Shown here piece after piece: positions 24,670 through 33,537 of a stretch of 64,000 nt of DNA. A model generated the notes under the pieces. That model made no database searches. It saw only the letters and a program-made list of their open reading frames with translations, and was not told the DNA's origin. Position numbers and translations under genes: made by a program. Each line of letters opens with the position of its first letter. Position 1 is the first letter of the stretch. The stretch spans positions 5,952,001 to 6,016,000 of the forward strand of contig NZ_CP028324.1 in NCBI RefSeq assembly GCF_003028855.1, in the 5' to 3' direction. The DNA comes from Pseudoduganella armeniaca (GTDB lineage: Bacteria; Pseudomonadota; Gammaproteobacteria; Burkholderiales; Burkholderiaceae_D).

Positions 24670-25521
24670 TCAGAATGCCAGTGTGACGTCGACCGGCTGG
24701 CCGACTTCCACGCGCTGGCCCTCGCCGGCCAGCAGGATATTGTTCATGCCGAAGCAGACGGCGCCATCCAATTCCGGCTTGGCACGGTAGCCTTGCAGGA
24801 TATCGAGCGGATCGGGACCGAACTCGCCGGTCTGCTGGTCGACCGACGGAATCGGGCAGCGCGGGCACGGCTTGACCGGCTTGAGCACCGCATCGCCCAG
24901 CCGGAACGTTTCGACGTAGTCCTCCTCGAACGCCTCGATGCCGTCCACCACCAGGTTCGGGCGGAAACGGTTCATCGGCAGCGGGTCGCGCCCGGCCGCC
25001 TGCAGCTTGCCGTTCAGGTCGCGCAGCGATTCGGCACCGATGACGAGCATCGGGTAGCCGTCGCAGAACAGCGTGGGCGCCTCGATGCCGCCGGTCCACT
25101 TCGGGTTGGCCAGGCGTTGCACGTCGGGGTGGAAGCGCACCAGCCGGCACGGCAGGCCCAGGTAATTGCTGAACCATGCCGCCGTCAGTGCGTCGCCATC
25201 GTAGGCCTTGACGCGCTCCTCCCACAGCTCCACTTCGATCGTGACGGCGTCGTTGGGATCGGGCAGGCCGAGCGGAATCTCCAGCCGCAGCATGCCGGGC
25301 GCGCGCAGCTCCAGCGTATCGGCCTTGAGGCGCGGCACGATCAGCGCCATCTTCGGATGTTCGCGTTGCGTCAGGTAGTGGCCGTTGGCGTCAACCACCA
25401 TCCATTCGCGGTCGTAGATCTGGTCCGTCATCAGGCCGGCGCGGGTCAGCGTGGCCGCGCGCAACGCGATGCCGGCGCAGGATTTGATGGGATAGAGGGT
25501 GAGTTCGGACAGTGTCGCCAT
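24670..25521 (-). CDS. MOSC domain protein with N-terminal beta-barrel
   Basis: This 283-residue protein pairs the MOSC_N barrel (about 1-115) with a MOSC domain (about 130-280), as in YcbX and mARC enzymes that reduce N-hydroxylated compounds with molybdenum cofactor. LSELTLYPIKSC opens the barrel. The conserved MOSC cysteine appears in VKPCPRCPIPSVDQQTG. No ferredoxin domain is attached. The ATG at 25521 was chosen because upstream residues of the longer frame are shadows of the next gene's low-complexity end. It is followed by the diguanylate cyclase. Confidence 0.9.
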   Translation of the reverse strand: MATLSELTLYPIKSCAGIALRAATLTRAGLMTDQIYDREWMVVDANGHYLTQREHPKMALIVPRLKADTLELRAPGMLRLEIPLGLPDPNDAVTIEVELWEERVKAYDGDALTAAWFSNYLGLPCRLVRFHPDVQRLANPKWTGGIEAPTLFCDGYPMLVIGAESLRDLNGKLQAAGRDPLPMNRFRPNLVVDGIEAFEEDYVETFRLGDAVLKPVKPCPRCPIPSVDQQTGEFGPDPLDILQGYRAKPELDGAVCFGMNNILLAGEGQRVEVGQPVDVTLAF

Positions 25522-25651
25522 GAAGATGCCGCCATATCGATGCCTGGACCCGCAGTATGGCAGCAAAGCGGCGGCCCGTAAATCGGCGGCGGGCCGCAGG
25601 AACCGGGCCGTGGGCCGGCGGCGGGCCGGGATGCCCCGGCCCTGCACGGCG

Positions 25652-27199
25652 TCAGCCTTCCGGCTTGGGCTTCGGCTTGCGCGGCAGGCGGCTGCGCGCC
25701 GGTGCCTTGTGCGTGCCGGGCTTCCTGGCCCGCTTCGGCGCCGCGCCGTCCGACGTTTCGGCCGCGTCCGCGCTGGTGTTCTCGGCCGGGGCGGCCGCCG
25801 CGTCGTCGCCTGCCGGGGCAGGCTCGCTGGCGGGCACGGCTTGCGGCTCGGCCGCCGGTACCTGGGCCAGCGCTGCCTCGACCGCTTCGGCGGCATCCGC
25901 CGCGGCCTTGGCGACCTTGCTGGTGCGGGCCGGCTTCTTGGCCGCCGGCTTGCGGGCGCCGCGCGTGCGCTTCGCTGGCGCGGCGTCGGCCTCCGTCGGC
26001 TCGTGCGCGTCCGCCGGGACGGCCGGCGGCAGGTCGTCCGCCAGCGCGGCCTGTTCGGCCACCGTGCCGTCTTGCTCCTCCGGTGCCAGCTCCTGCAGCG
26101 CTTCCTCGGCCGAACGCACCAGCGCCGCGTAGTCGGCGGCGGCCGTTTCCAGCGCCACCGCCACTTCCTGCGTTTCGATCTCGCTCATCGGCGCGGCAGG
26201 CTGCTCGGCCGGCTCGGCCGGCTCGGCCGCGCCGCCGCGACGGTTGCGACCACCGCGATTGCCGCGGCCACGACGGCCCTCGCGTGCCTCGCGGCTCTCG
26301 CGCGCCTCGGTGCCCTCCACCGCCGGCTGCTCGCTCACGGCTTCCGTCTCGGCCGCCACGTCGGCCGGCGTTACCGCAGCCGGCAGCGTGCTGCTGCGGT
26401 ACACGTAGGCGCCGGACTTTTCGTCCCGGCCGAATTCCAGCAGGCCGCGCGCCTTCATCTCCTCCAGCAGGTTGCCGAAGGTGCGGAAACCGTAGAACGA
26501 CTCGCTGAAATCCGGCTTGCGGCGCTTGATCGCCTCCTTCAGCACGGAAGCCCAGATCTTGCCGCTGTCGCCCCGTTCGGCCACCAGCGCATCGAAGGTC
26601 TCGAAGGCGATGTCCACGGCCTGGTTGCGGCGCTTGTCCATCTCCTCGCGCTTGCGCTTTTCCTCTTCCGGCGAGCGCTTCGGCGGCTGCTCGCGCGAGT
26701 CGCGCTTGGCCATCCGGCGGCTTTCGCGCACCAGGTCGTCGTAGAAGATGAATTCGTCGCAGTTCGCCACCAGCAGGTCGGACGTGGAGTCCTTCACGCC
26801 CACGCCGATCACCTTCTTCGCGTTCTCGCGCAGCTTGGACACCAACGGCGAAAAGTCGGAGTCGCCCGAGATGATCACGAACGTGTTGACGTGTGCCTTC
26901 GTGTAGCACAGGTCGAGCGCGTCGACGACCATGCGGATGTCGGCCGAGTTCTTGCCGGACATGCGCACGTGCGGGATCTCGATCAGCTCGAAGTTCGCCT
27001 CGTGCATGGGACCCTTGAAACCCTTGTAGCGGTCCCAGTCGCAGTAGGCCTTCTTGACCACGATGCTACCCTTGAGCAGCAGGCGCTCGAGCACGGGCTT
27101 GATGTCGAATTTTTCGTAGTTCGCGTCGCGCACGCCGAGCGCGACGTTCTCGAAGTCGCAGAACAGCGCCATGCTGACATTGTCGTTGGATGAAGCCAT
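25652..27199 (-). CDS. NYN-domain putative RNase with OST-HTH/LOTUS domain and disordered tail
   Basis: This 515-residue protein carries a PIN-like NYN nuclease domain at about 8-165. Its acidic residues are visible in ALFCDFENVALG, SADIRMVVDALD and VIISGDSDFSPLVSKL. A basic linker (170-205) leads to an OST-HTH/LOTUS-like domain (about 205-285), thought to bind RNA. Some 230 residues of Ala/Pro/Glu/Lys-rich low-complexity sequence follow, ending in a strongly basic stretch. The long tail is unusual and likely unstructured, perhaps for RNA binding. It stands alone, transcribed away from the NTF2-like gene. Its targets are unknown. Confidence 0.88.
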   Translation of the reverse strand: MASSNDNVSMALFCDFENVALGVRDANYEKFDIKPVLERLLLKGSIVVKKAYCDWDRYKGFKGPMHEANFELIEIPHVRMSGKNSADIRMVVDALDLCYTKAHVNTFVIISGDSDFSPLVSKLRENAKKVIGVGVKDSTSDLLVANCDEFIFYDDLVRESRRMAKRDSREQPPKRSPEEEKRKREEMDKRRNQAVDIAFETFDALVAERGDSGKIWASVLKEAIKRRKPDFSESFYGFRTFGNLLEEMKARGLLEFGRDEKSGAYVYRSSTLPAAVTPADVAAETEAVSEQPAVEGTEARESREAREGRRGRGNRGGRNRRGGAAEPAEPAEQPAAPMSEIETQEVAVALETAAADYAALVRSAEEALQELAPEEQDGTVAEQAALADDLPPAVPADAHEPTEADAAPAKRTRGARKPAAKKPARTSKVAKAAADAAEAVEAALAQVPAAEPQAVPASEPAPAGDDAAAAPAENTSADAAETSDGAAPKRARKPGTHKAPARSRLPRKPKPKPEG

Positions 27200-27242
27200 G
27201 GGTCTCTAGGTAGCAGTGAACCCGCCGATTATACAGGCAGCA

Positions 27243-27271
27243 TTGGCTGGCACCGCGCGCTGGTGTATTCT
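27243..27271 (+). promoter_or_regulatory. Sigma-70 promoter for the NTF2-like/glycosyltransferase pair
   Basis: TTGGCT and TATTCT are separated by exactly 17 bases. The -10 box ends 29 bases before the ATG, and GGAGAACACG supplies the ribosome site. Confidence 0.65.
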
Positions 27272-27300
27272 GCGCCATCCCTGCTCAACCGGAGAACACG

Positions 27301-27825
27301 ATGAAGCCAGCCCTCGCCTGCTCCACCCTGGCCGCCCTTGCCCTGCTGTTGGCCATGCCGGTCGCCGCGGCCGAGCCGCCCGCCACCACGGCGGTCGCGC
27401 CAGATGCGGCGTTCGTCCGCCAGGTCAACGCCTTTCTCGACGGCTGGCATGACGACGCCGCCCACACCCGGCCGGCCTACTTCGACAAGATCGCGCCGCA
27501 GGGCGTCTACATCGGCACCGACAAGAGCGAGATCTGGACGCGCGACCAGTTCAAGGCCTGGGCCCGGCCGTTCTGGGAGCGCAAGAAGGCCTGGGCGTTC
27601 ACGGCACAGCAGCGCAATGTGTACTACTCGCCCGACCGCCGCTACGTGTGGTTCGACGAGCAGCTGAGCACGCAGATGGGCACCTGCCAGGCCAGCGGCG
27701 TGCTGCGCAATACCGGCGACGGCTTCCTGGTCGAGCACTACCAGCTGTCGCTGGCCGTGCCGAACGCCCTCAACGCGGGCTTCGCCAAGGCGATCGCCGA
27801 GTACGAAAGCAAGGCCGCGCGGTAA
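27301..27825 (+). CDS. Exported NTF2-like/SnoaL-like protein
   Basis: This 174-residue protein has a signal peptide (about 1-24, ending VAAA). An NTF2-like fold of the DUF4440/SnoaL_3 type covers about 35-165, with FVRQVNAFLDGWHDDAAHTRPAYFD, GVYIGTDKSEIWTRDQFKAW and GFLVEHYQLSLAVPN. Such proteins bind small ligands or act as enzymes, so no reaction can be assigned. GGAG lies eight bases before the ATG. Its stop is immediately followed by the start of the glycosyltransferase gene. Confidence 0.85.
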   Translation: MKPALACSTLAALALLLAMPVAAAEPPATTAVAPDAAFVRQVNAFLDGWHDDAAHTRPAYFDKIAPQGVYIGTDKSEIWTRDQFKAWARPFWERKKAWAFTAQQRNVYYSPDRRYVWFDEQLSTQMGTCQASGVLRNTGDGFLVEHYQLSLAVPNALNAGFAKAIAEYESKAAR

Positions 27826-29049
27826 ATGGCACGTATCCTGTTTATCCACCAGAACTTCCCCGGCCAGTTCCGCCACCTGGCGCCGGCCCTGGCGGCGGAC
27901 GGCCACGAGGTCGTCGCCCTGGGCATGACGGACAAGGGCGAGCCGCTGCCGGGCGTGCGCTACGTGCGCCACCAGGTACACGTGCCGGCCGAGGCGCGCC
28001 AGCAGCTGCCGCAGCTGAAGGACCTGTACAGCAAGTTGCTGCGCGGCGAATCCAGCGCGGCCGAGCTGGAACGCCTGAAGCTGGAGGGTTTCATCCCTGA
28101 CATCGTGTTCGTCCACCCCGGCTGGGGCGAAGGGCTGTTCGTGCGCGACGTGTTCCCGCGCGCGAAGCTGCTGGTGTATGCCGAGTACTATTACGAGAGC
28201 GCAGGCGGCGACACCTATTTCGATCCGGAGTTCGCCAGCCCGCCCGGACTGGCCAGCCTGCAGCGCATGCGCTTGCGCAACACGCATCTGCTGCATGCGA
28301 TGTCGGCCGCCGATGCCGGCCTGTCGCCCACCACGTTCCAGCGCGACCGCCACCCGGCCTGGTTCCGCGAGCGCATCCGCGTGATCCACGACGGTATCGA
28401 CACCGAACGCTTCCGCCCCAGCCAGCAGGCCCGCGTCAGCCTGGCCGGCGCCCGCGTCACGCTCAAGCCGGGCGACGAGGTGGTGACGTTCGTCTCGCGC
28501 CAGCTGGAGCCCTACCGCGGCTACCACACCTTCATGCGCGCGCTGCCGACCTTGCAGCGGCTGCGCCCGAACGCGCGCATCGTCATCGTCGGCGCGGACG
28601 GCACCAGCTATGGCGCGGCAGCGCCGCCGGGCAAGACCTGGAAGACGATTTTTCGCGACGAGGTGGCGGCACGGCTGGACATGCGCCGCGTGCACTTCGT
28701 CGGCCGCCTGCCGCACGAGCTCTTGACGCAGCTGATGCAGGTCTCGGCCGTGTACACGTATTTGACGTACCCGTTCGTGCTGTCGTGGTCCCTGATGGAG
28801 GCGATGAGCACGGGCTGCCTGATCGTCGGCTCGCGCACGGCCCCGCTGGAGGAAGTGATCCGGCATGGCGAGAACGGCCTGCTAACGGATTTCTTCGATC
28901 ACGAAGCGCTGGCCGCGACGATCGCCGATGCGCTGGAGCGCCGCGCCAGCCTGGCGCATCTGCGCGAGGCCGCGCGCCGCACCGTCGTCGAGGGCTACGA
29001 CTTGCAGCGCATCTGCCTGCCGGCGCAGAAGAAGTTCGTGCTCGAGTAG
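27826..29049 (+). CDS. Glycosyltransferase, GT4 type
   Basis: This 407-residue GT-B enzyme transfers a sugar from a nucleotide donor. The N-terminal domain opens with RILFIHQNFPGQFRHLAPAL, typical of the Glyco_trans_4_3 group. The donor-binding domain starts near 210, with VTFVSRQLEPYRGYHTFMRALP and the E-x7-E-like segment SWSLMEAMSTGCLIVGSRTAPLEEVI. No signal or membrane segment is present. It directly abuts the NTF2-like gene, without a gap, and no other polysaccharide genes are close. The acceptor is unknown. Confidence 0.9.
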   Translation: MARILFIHQNFPGQFRHLAPALAADGHEVVALGMTDKGEPLPGVRYVRHQVHVPAEARQQLPQLKDLYSKLLRGESSAAELERLKLEGFIPDIVFVHPGWGEGLFVRDVFPRAKLLVYAEYYYESAGGDTYFDPEFASPPGLASLQRMRLRNTHLLHAMSAADAGLSPTTFQRDRHPAWFRERIRVIHDGIDTERFRPSQQARVSLAGARVTLKPGDEVVTFVSRQLEPYRGYHTFMRALPTLQRLRPNARIVIVGADGTSYGAAAPPGKTWKTIFRDEVAARLDMRRVHFVGRLPHELLTQLMQVSAVYTYLTYPFVLSWSLMEAMSTGCLIVGSRTAPLEEVIRHGENGLLTDFFDHEALAATIADALERRASLAHLREAARRTVVEGYDLQRICLPAQKKFVLE

Positions 29050-29089
29050 GACGCTCAAGGGTGGCCACCCGTTTTCGCCGCATACTGCG

Positions 29090-29121
29090 AAAAAAAAGCC
29101 GCGTGGAACGCGGCTTTTTTT
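29090..29121. terminator. Bidirectional terminator between the glycosyltransferase and ychF genes
   Basis: A stem of GCCGCGT / ACGCGGC with a three-base loop is flanked by an A-run on the left and a T-run on the right. It can therefore stop transcription from both converging genes. Confidence 0.9.
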
Positions 29122-29136
29122 ACGGGATCGGAGCGA

Positions 29137-30228
29137 TCAGACGTTGAACAGAAAGTTCAGCACATCGCCATCCTTGACGACATATTCCTTGCCCTCGGCG
29201 CGCATCTTGCCCGCTTCCTTGGCGCCCGCTTCGCCCTTGTAGGCGATGAAGTCGTCGAAGGCGATGGTCTGGGCGCGGATGAAGCCGCGTTCGAAGTCGG
29301 TATGGATGACGCCGGCGGCTTGCGGTGCCGTGTCGCCCACGTGGATCGTCCAGGCGCGCACTTCCTTGACGCCGGCCGTGAAGTAGGTCTGCAGGCCCAG
29401 GAGCTTGAAGCCGGCGCGGATCAGGCGGTCCAGGCCCGGCTCGTCCATGCCCATGTCGGCCAGGAAGGCGGTCTTGTCCTCGTCTTCCAGGTCGGCGATT
29501 TCCGCTTCGATGGCGGCGCAGATGGCGACGATCGGGGCGTTCTGCTCCTTGGCGTAGGCCGTCAGCTGGTCCAGCAGCGGGTTGTTGGTGAAGCCGTTGT
29601 CAGACACGTTGGCCACGTACATGGCCGGCTTGGCGGTGATCAGGCACAGCGGCTTGATCAGCAGCATTTCGTCTTCCGTCAGGCCCAGCGCGCGCACCGG
29701 CTTGGCGTCGTTCAGGGCCGGCATGATCTTTTCCAGCAGGGCGACCAGCTTGGCCGCGTCCTTGTCGCCGGAGCGGGCCTTCTTGTTCTCGCGGTGGATC
29801 GCCTTCTCGACGGTACCCATGTCGGCCAGCGCCAGTTCGGTCTGGATCACGGCGATGTCGTCCAGCGGGCTGACCTTGCCGGCCACGTGGATCACGTTCT
29901 CGTCCTCGAAGCAGCGCACCACGTTGACGATGGCGTCCGTCTCGCGGATGTGGGCCAGGAACTGGTTGCCCAGGCCCTCGCCCTGCGACGCGCCGGCCAC
30001 CAGGCCGGCGATGTCGACGAATTCGACGATGGCGTTGACGATGCGCTCAGGCTTGACGATCTCGGCCAGCTGCTTCAGGCGCGGATCGGGCACCTCGACG
30101 ACACCGACGTTCGGCTCGATCGTGCAGAACGGGTAGTTCTCGGCCGGGATGCCGGCCTTGGTCAGCGCATTGAAGAGGGTGGACTTGCCGACGTTGGGCA
30201 GGCCGACGATGCCGCATTTGAGACTCAT
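29137..30228 (-). CDS. ychF: Redox-regulated ATPase/GTPase YchF (Obg family)
   Basis: This 363-residue ribosome-associated nucleotidase hydrolyses ATP in preference to GTP. The P-loop is GLPNVGKSTLF, followed by DIAGLVAGASQGEGLGN. The altered G4 position NVSDN-type segment and the C-terminal TGS-like domain (about 275-360, AWTIHVGDTAPQAAGVIH) match the family. The ATG at 30228 has AAGGAA upstream; longer frames are spurious. It is usually next to pth, but here a diguanylate cyclase gene lies between. Confidence 0.96.
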   Translation of the reverse strand: MSLKCGIVGLPNVGKSTLFNALTKAGIPAENYPFCTIEPNVGVVEVPDPRLKQLAEIVKPERIVNAIVEFVDIAGLVAGASQGEGLGNQFLAHIRETDAIVNVVRCFEDENVIHVAGKVSPLDDIAVIQTELALADMGTVEKAIHRENKKARSGDKDAAKLVALLEKIMPALNDAKPVRALGLTEDEMLLIKPLCLITAKPAMYVANVSDNGFTNNPLLDQLTAYAKEQNAPIVAICAAIEAEIADLEDEDKTAFLADMGMDEPGLDRLIRAGFKLLGLQTYFTAGVKEVRAWTIHVGDTAPQAAGVIHTDFERGFIRAQTIAFDDFIAYKGEAGAKEAGKMRAEGKEYVVKDGDVLNFLFNV

Positions 30229-30348
30229 GGAATTCCTTGTGAAATGTGAATGCCGCCGCCGGGCGCGAACGCAGGGGCCGGTAATACCGCCATTATAGCG
30301 CCCGGCGGGCCTGGGCAAGCCGTTCCGGGCCTGTCCCGGCCGGCAAAA

Positions 30349-31965
30349 TCACGCGTCCGGCGCCGCCACCCCATCCACCCGCACGCAATCGCGCCCGGCC
30401 CGCTTGGCCGCATACAGCGCCGCGTCGGCACGCCGGATCGTCTCGCCGATGTCCGGCTCTTCCGCGCGGTACTGCGCCACGCCGATCGATACCGTCAGGC
30501 GCAGCCCGGCCATGCCCGGCGGCGTCGGGTAGGCGGCGACGCGGGCGCGAATCCGTTCGGCCAGCTCGGCGGCCGCGCGCGCCGGCGTATGTGGCAGGGC
30601 GACGATGAATTCCTCGCCGCCGTAGCGCGCCGCCACGTCGCCCTCGCGCGTCTGCTCCGTCAAGACCGTCGCCAGCAGTTGCAGCACGGCGTCGCCGGCC
30701 GGATGGCCGTAGGCGTCGTTGATGCGCTTGAAATGGTCCGCGTCGACCAGCAGCAGCGCCAGGGGCGTGCCGTGCCGCTTGGCGATGCCGACCATCGCCG
30801 CCGCCGCGTCCAGGAAGAAGGCACGGTTGAACATGCCCGTCAGGCTGTCCGTGATCGACTTGCGGCGCAGCTCTTCGCTCAGCAGGCGCAGTTCGTTGTT
30901 CTGCACTTCCAGCGCGCGATGCGCCCGCTCGAGCCGGCGGCGCGAGCGCACCCGTTCGCGCACGCGGCTGCGCAACTGCGCCAGCAATACGCCCAGCATC
31001 AGCAGCAGCGCGATGCCGGCGGCGGCCGTCAACGCGGCCACGCGCGCGATGTCCTCCACGCGCGCCATCGGCATCAGCAGGTTGGCGCTCCAGTCGGAGT
31101 CGGCGATCTGCCGGCGCACGACCAGCCAGGCCGCCGAGGTGCCGGCGTCGTCGCGCAGGCGGACGATCTGGCCGCCCGTGGTCAGTTGCCGGCCGGCGGC
31201 GGGCGCCAGCGGCGCCTTCAGCACGCCTTCGTACTGGCGCGTGCTGCGCACCTGCGCCGCCGCCGCCGCCGTCAGGGGCCGGATCGGCCGGTAGTTCCAG
31301 TCGGGGCGCGAGCTGAGGAAGGCCACGCCGGCGGCGTCGGTAACGAGCATCTCGGCGCTGCTGTCCGCCAGTTCCGGCAGGCGCAGGTCCATCTTGATGA
31401 CGGCCACGCCGAGCGTGCGCTCGCCGTCCTTGACGAGGTAGGACAAGTAGTAGCCCGGCTTACGCGACGTGACGCCCATCGCGAAGAAGCGCGCCTGGCC
31501 GTCGCGCAGCGCGTTGGTGAAATAGGGCCGGAAGCCGTAGTTGCGCCCCATCAGGCTGTCGGCCGCATCGTAGTTGCTGGCGGCGATCGTGGTGCCCTGC
31601 AGGTCCAGCAAGTACATCAGCGAAGTGCCGGTGCGCTCGTTCAGCTGGCGCAGGAACGTATTGGCCGCGCGCACGCGGGCCGGATCGCGCGGCGTGCGCA
31701 GCGTCTCGGTCAGGATGCGGTAGTTGGCCAGCAGGTTCGGCAGGTAGCTGTAGCGCTCCGCCGGTGCCAGCAGCAGCAGCGACAACTGGCGCAGGCGGCC
31801 GTCCGCGTTGGCCTGCAGCCGGGCGATCTCGCGCTCGCGGATGCCGGTATAGGACAGCCAGACGACGGCCGCCGACGCCGCCAGCAGCACGGCGATCAGC
31901 GCCGCGCGCGGCACGATGTGCCGGCGCAGCAGGCGCCGGATGGCGGCAAGCCCCTTGGATGTCAT
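30349..31965 (-). CDS. Membrane-bound diguanylate cyclase with periplasmic sensor domain
   Basis: This 538-residue enzyme would make cyclic di-GMP in response to an external signal. A membrane helix at about 20-42 and another at about 300-322 enclose a periplasmic dCache-like sensor (RYSYLPNLLANYRILTE, YYLSYLVKDGERTLGVAVI). A coiled coil leads into a GGDEF domain (about 360-530) with intact RYGGEEFIVALP. An I-site REGD sits five residues upstream. It is inserted between pth and ychF, which are usually neighbours. Confidence 0.93.
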   Translation of the reverse strand: MTSKGLAAIRRLLRRHIVPRAALIAVLLAASAAVVWLSYTGIREREIARLQANADGRLRQLSLLLLAPAERYSYLPNLLANYRILTETLRTPRDPARVRAANTFLRQLNERTGTSLMYLLDLQGTTIAASNYDAADSLMGRNYGFRPYFTNALRDGQARFFAMGVTSRKPGYYLSYLVKDGERTLGVAVIKMDLRLPELADSSAEMLVTDAAGVAFLSSRPDWNYRPIRPLTAAAAAQVRSTRQYEGVLKAPLAPAAGRQLTTGGQIVRLRDDAGTSAAWLVVRRQIADSDWSANLLMPMARVEDIARVAALTAAAGIALLLMLGVLLAQLRSRVRERVRSRRRLERAHRALEVQNNELRLLSEELRRKSITDSLTGMFNRAFFLDAAAAMVGIAKRHGTPLALLLVDADHFKRINDAYGHPAGDAVLQLLATVLTEQTREGDVAARYGGEEFIVALPHTPARAAAELAERIRARVAAYPTPPGMAGLRLTVSIGVAQYRAEEPDIGETIRRADAALYAAKRAGRDCVRVDGVAAPDA

Positions 31966-31979
31966 GGCTCGGAAAGGTG

Positions 31980-32564
31980 TCAGCCGCTGTGCAGTTCCAT
32001 CGTCGCCTGCGCCATCTTGCCGGCGACGGCCAACGGAATGATCTTCAGGCTCTTCTCGATGGCCTCGTCGATCAGCAACTGCTCCTCGCGGCGCGGCCGG
32101 TGCAGCACGAAATCGGCCACGTTCTGCGTCAGGTTCAAGGTGCGCGGGTGGCCGATGCCGATGCGCAGGCGCCAGTAGTCCTGCGTGCCCAGTGCCGCCG
32201 TGATGTCCTTCAAGCCGTTATGGCCGCCGGAAGAGCCGCCCTTTTTCAGCTTGGCCACGCCCGGCAGCATGTCCAGTTCGTCGTGCACCACCAGGATTTC
32301 GTCCGGATTGATCTTGAAGAAGCGCGCCAGGCCGCCGACCGACTGGCCGGAGCGGTTCATATAGGTCTGGGGTTCGAGCAGCCACACTTCCTGGCCGCCG
32401 ATCGACGTCTTCGCGGCCAGCGCATTGAAGCGGCTCTCGCGCTGCAGGAAGGTGCCGGGCAGGCCGCGGGCGAGATTGTCGACCAGCCAGAAGCCGGCGT
32501 TGTGGCGGGTTTGTTCGTATTCGGCGCCGGGGTTGCCGAGGCCGACGATCAGGCGGATGGTCAT
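31980..32564 (-). CDS. pth: Peptidyl-tRNA hydrolase
   Basis: This 194-residue enzyme releases tRNA from stalled peptidyl-tRNA. The family opening RLIVGLGNPGAEYEQTRHNAGFWLVD carries the catalytic His (read as two parts around residue 20). QTYMNRSGQSV, the catalytic Asp in VVHDELDMLPG and GGSSGGHNGLKDI follow. The gene lies in the rplY-pth region conserved in beta-proteobacteria, although a YeeE/YedE pair now separates it from rplY. Confidence 0.97.
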   Translation of the reverse strand: MTIRLIVGLGNPGAEYEQTRHNAGFWLVDNLARGLPGTFLQRESRFNALAAKTSIGGQEVWLLEPQTYMNRSGQSVGGLARFFKINPDEILVVHDELDMLPGVAKLKKGGSSGGHNGLKDITAALGTQDYWRLRIGIGHPRTLNLTQNVADFVLHRPRREEQLLIDEAIEKSLKIIPLAVAGKMAQATMELHSG

Positions 32565-32604
32565 GGGAAGCGCATGCGGGGAAAAGCGCGATTATCCCGG
32601 AGTT

Positions 32605-33024
32605 TCAGCGGCCACGCCACCATTGCCGCGCTTCGTACAGCGCCATCCCCGCCAGCATCGCCGCGACGAACAGCCACGGCGCCCCATCCGTCATCGAGAG
32701 CGACGCCAACGCCGGCCCGGGGCAGTAGCCGGCCAGGCCCCAGCCGGCGCCGAACATCACGCTGCCGACGATCAGCGGGCGGTCGAGGCGGCGCGCCGTC
32801 GGCAGCTGCAACGGTTCGCCGCGCAACGTGGTGCCACGCCGGCGCGCGACATAGAAGGCGGGCAGCGCCACCAGCAGCGCGCCACCCATGACGAAGGCCA
32901 GCGACGGATCCCAGGCACCGGCCACGTCGAGGAACGCCGTGACCTTGGCCGGATCGGTCATGCCGGACAGGATCAGGCCAAGGCCGAACAGCAGACCGGC
33001 CAGCAGCGCGAACAGGTTCGGCAT
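32605..33024 (-). CDS. YeeE/YedE-family membrane protein (sulfur-compound transport), C-terminal half type
   Basis: This 139-residue protein has about four membrane helices. It matches the DUF6691/YeeE-YedE pattern with LILSGMTDPAKVTAFLDVAGAWDPSL and GAGWGLAGYCPGPALASL, including a conserved Cys. It starts one base after its partner's stop. Together the two small proteins equal one full YeeE/TsuA-type channel, as in PmpA/PmpB pairs, likely importing thiosulfate or a related sulfur species. The substrate is inferred from the family. Confidence 0.88.
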   Translation of the reverse strand: MPNLFALLAGLLFGLGLILSGMTDPAKVTAFLDVAGAWDPSLAFVMGGALLVALPAFYVARRRGTTLRGEPLQLPTARRLDRPLIVGSVMFGAGWGLAGYCPGPALASLSMTDGAPWLFVAAMLAGMALYEARQWWRGR

Positions 33025-33025
33025 C

Positions 33026-33460
33026 TCAGCCTCCCACCAGGTGGCGCAGCACGAACACGGTCACCGCGCCGGCCAGCATGAACGTGACGGCGGCCGCCAG
33101 CGAGCGTGGCGACAGCCGCGCCAGCCCGCATACGCCGTGGCCGCTGGTGCAGCCGGCGCCCAGGCGCGTGCCGAAGCCGACCAGCAGCCCGGCCAGCACC
33201 AGCGCGGCGCCACCGGCCACCGGATGCGCCGCGGGCAGCGGCGCCATGCCGCGCCACAGCGGCGCCGCCAACAGCAGGCCGGCCAGGAAGGCGAGACGCC
33301 AGCGCCGGTCCGCGCGCGGCGCGCGCAGCAGGCCGCCGACGATGCCGCTGATGCCGGCGATGCGGCCGTTCAGCAGGATCAGCAGCGCGGCGGCGGCGCC
33401 GATCAGCAGGCCACCGGCCAGCGAGGTCCAGGGAGTGAAATACAGCCAGTCGATGGTCAT
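33026..33460 (-). CDS. YeeE/YedE-family membrane protein (sulfur-compound transport), N-terminal half type
   Basis: This 144-residue protein has about four membrane helices. It has the YeeE/YedE signature GRIAGISGIVGG and the cysteine motif GFGTRLGAGCTSGHGVCGLARLS, read as two neighbouring parts near 100-120. Those cysteines pass sulfur species through the channel in the characterised family member. It is upstream partner of the preceding entry. The pair sits between rplY and pth and could be an insertion into an older operon. Confidence 0.9.
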   Translation of the reverse strand: MTIDWLYFTPWTSLAGGLLIGAAAALLILLNGRIAGISGIVGGLLRAPRADRRWRLAFLAGLLLAAPLWRGMAPLPAAHPVAGGAALVLAGLLVGFGTRLGAGCTSGHGVCGLARLSPRSLAAAVTFMLAGAVTVFVLRHLVGG

Positions 33461-33476
33461 GGTGGCGAGTATGAAC

Positions 33477-33507
33477 GAAAAAAAACCCTGCCGGGGCAGG
33501 GTTTTCG
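33477..33507 (-). terminator. Rho-independent terminator of rplY
   Basis: AACCCTGCC and GGCAGGGTT form a nine-base stem around a GG loop. On the minus strand it ends in a long T-run. It closes the rplY unit before the YeeE/YedE pair. Confidence 0.88.
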
Positions 33508-33537
33508 GTCCGCAGCCGCGTTGCCGCGGCGTCAGGA

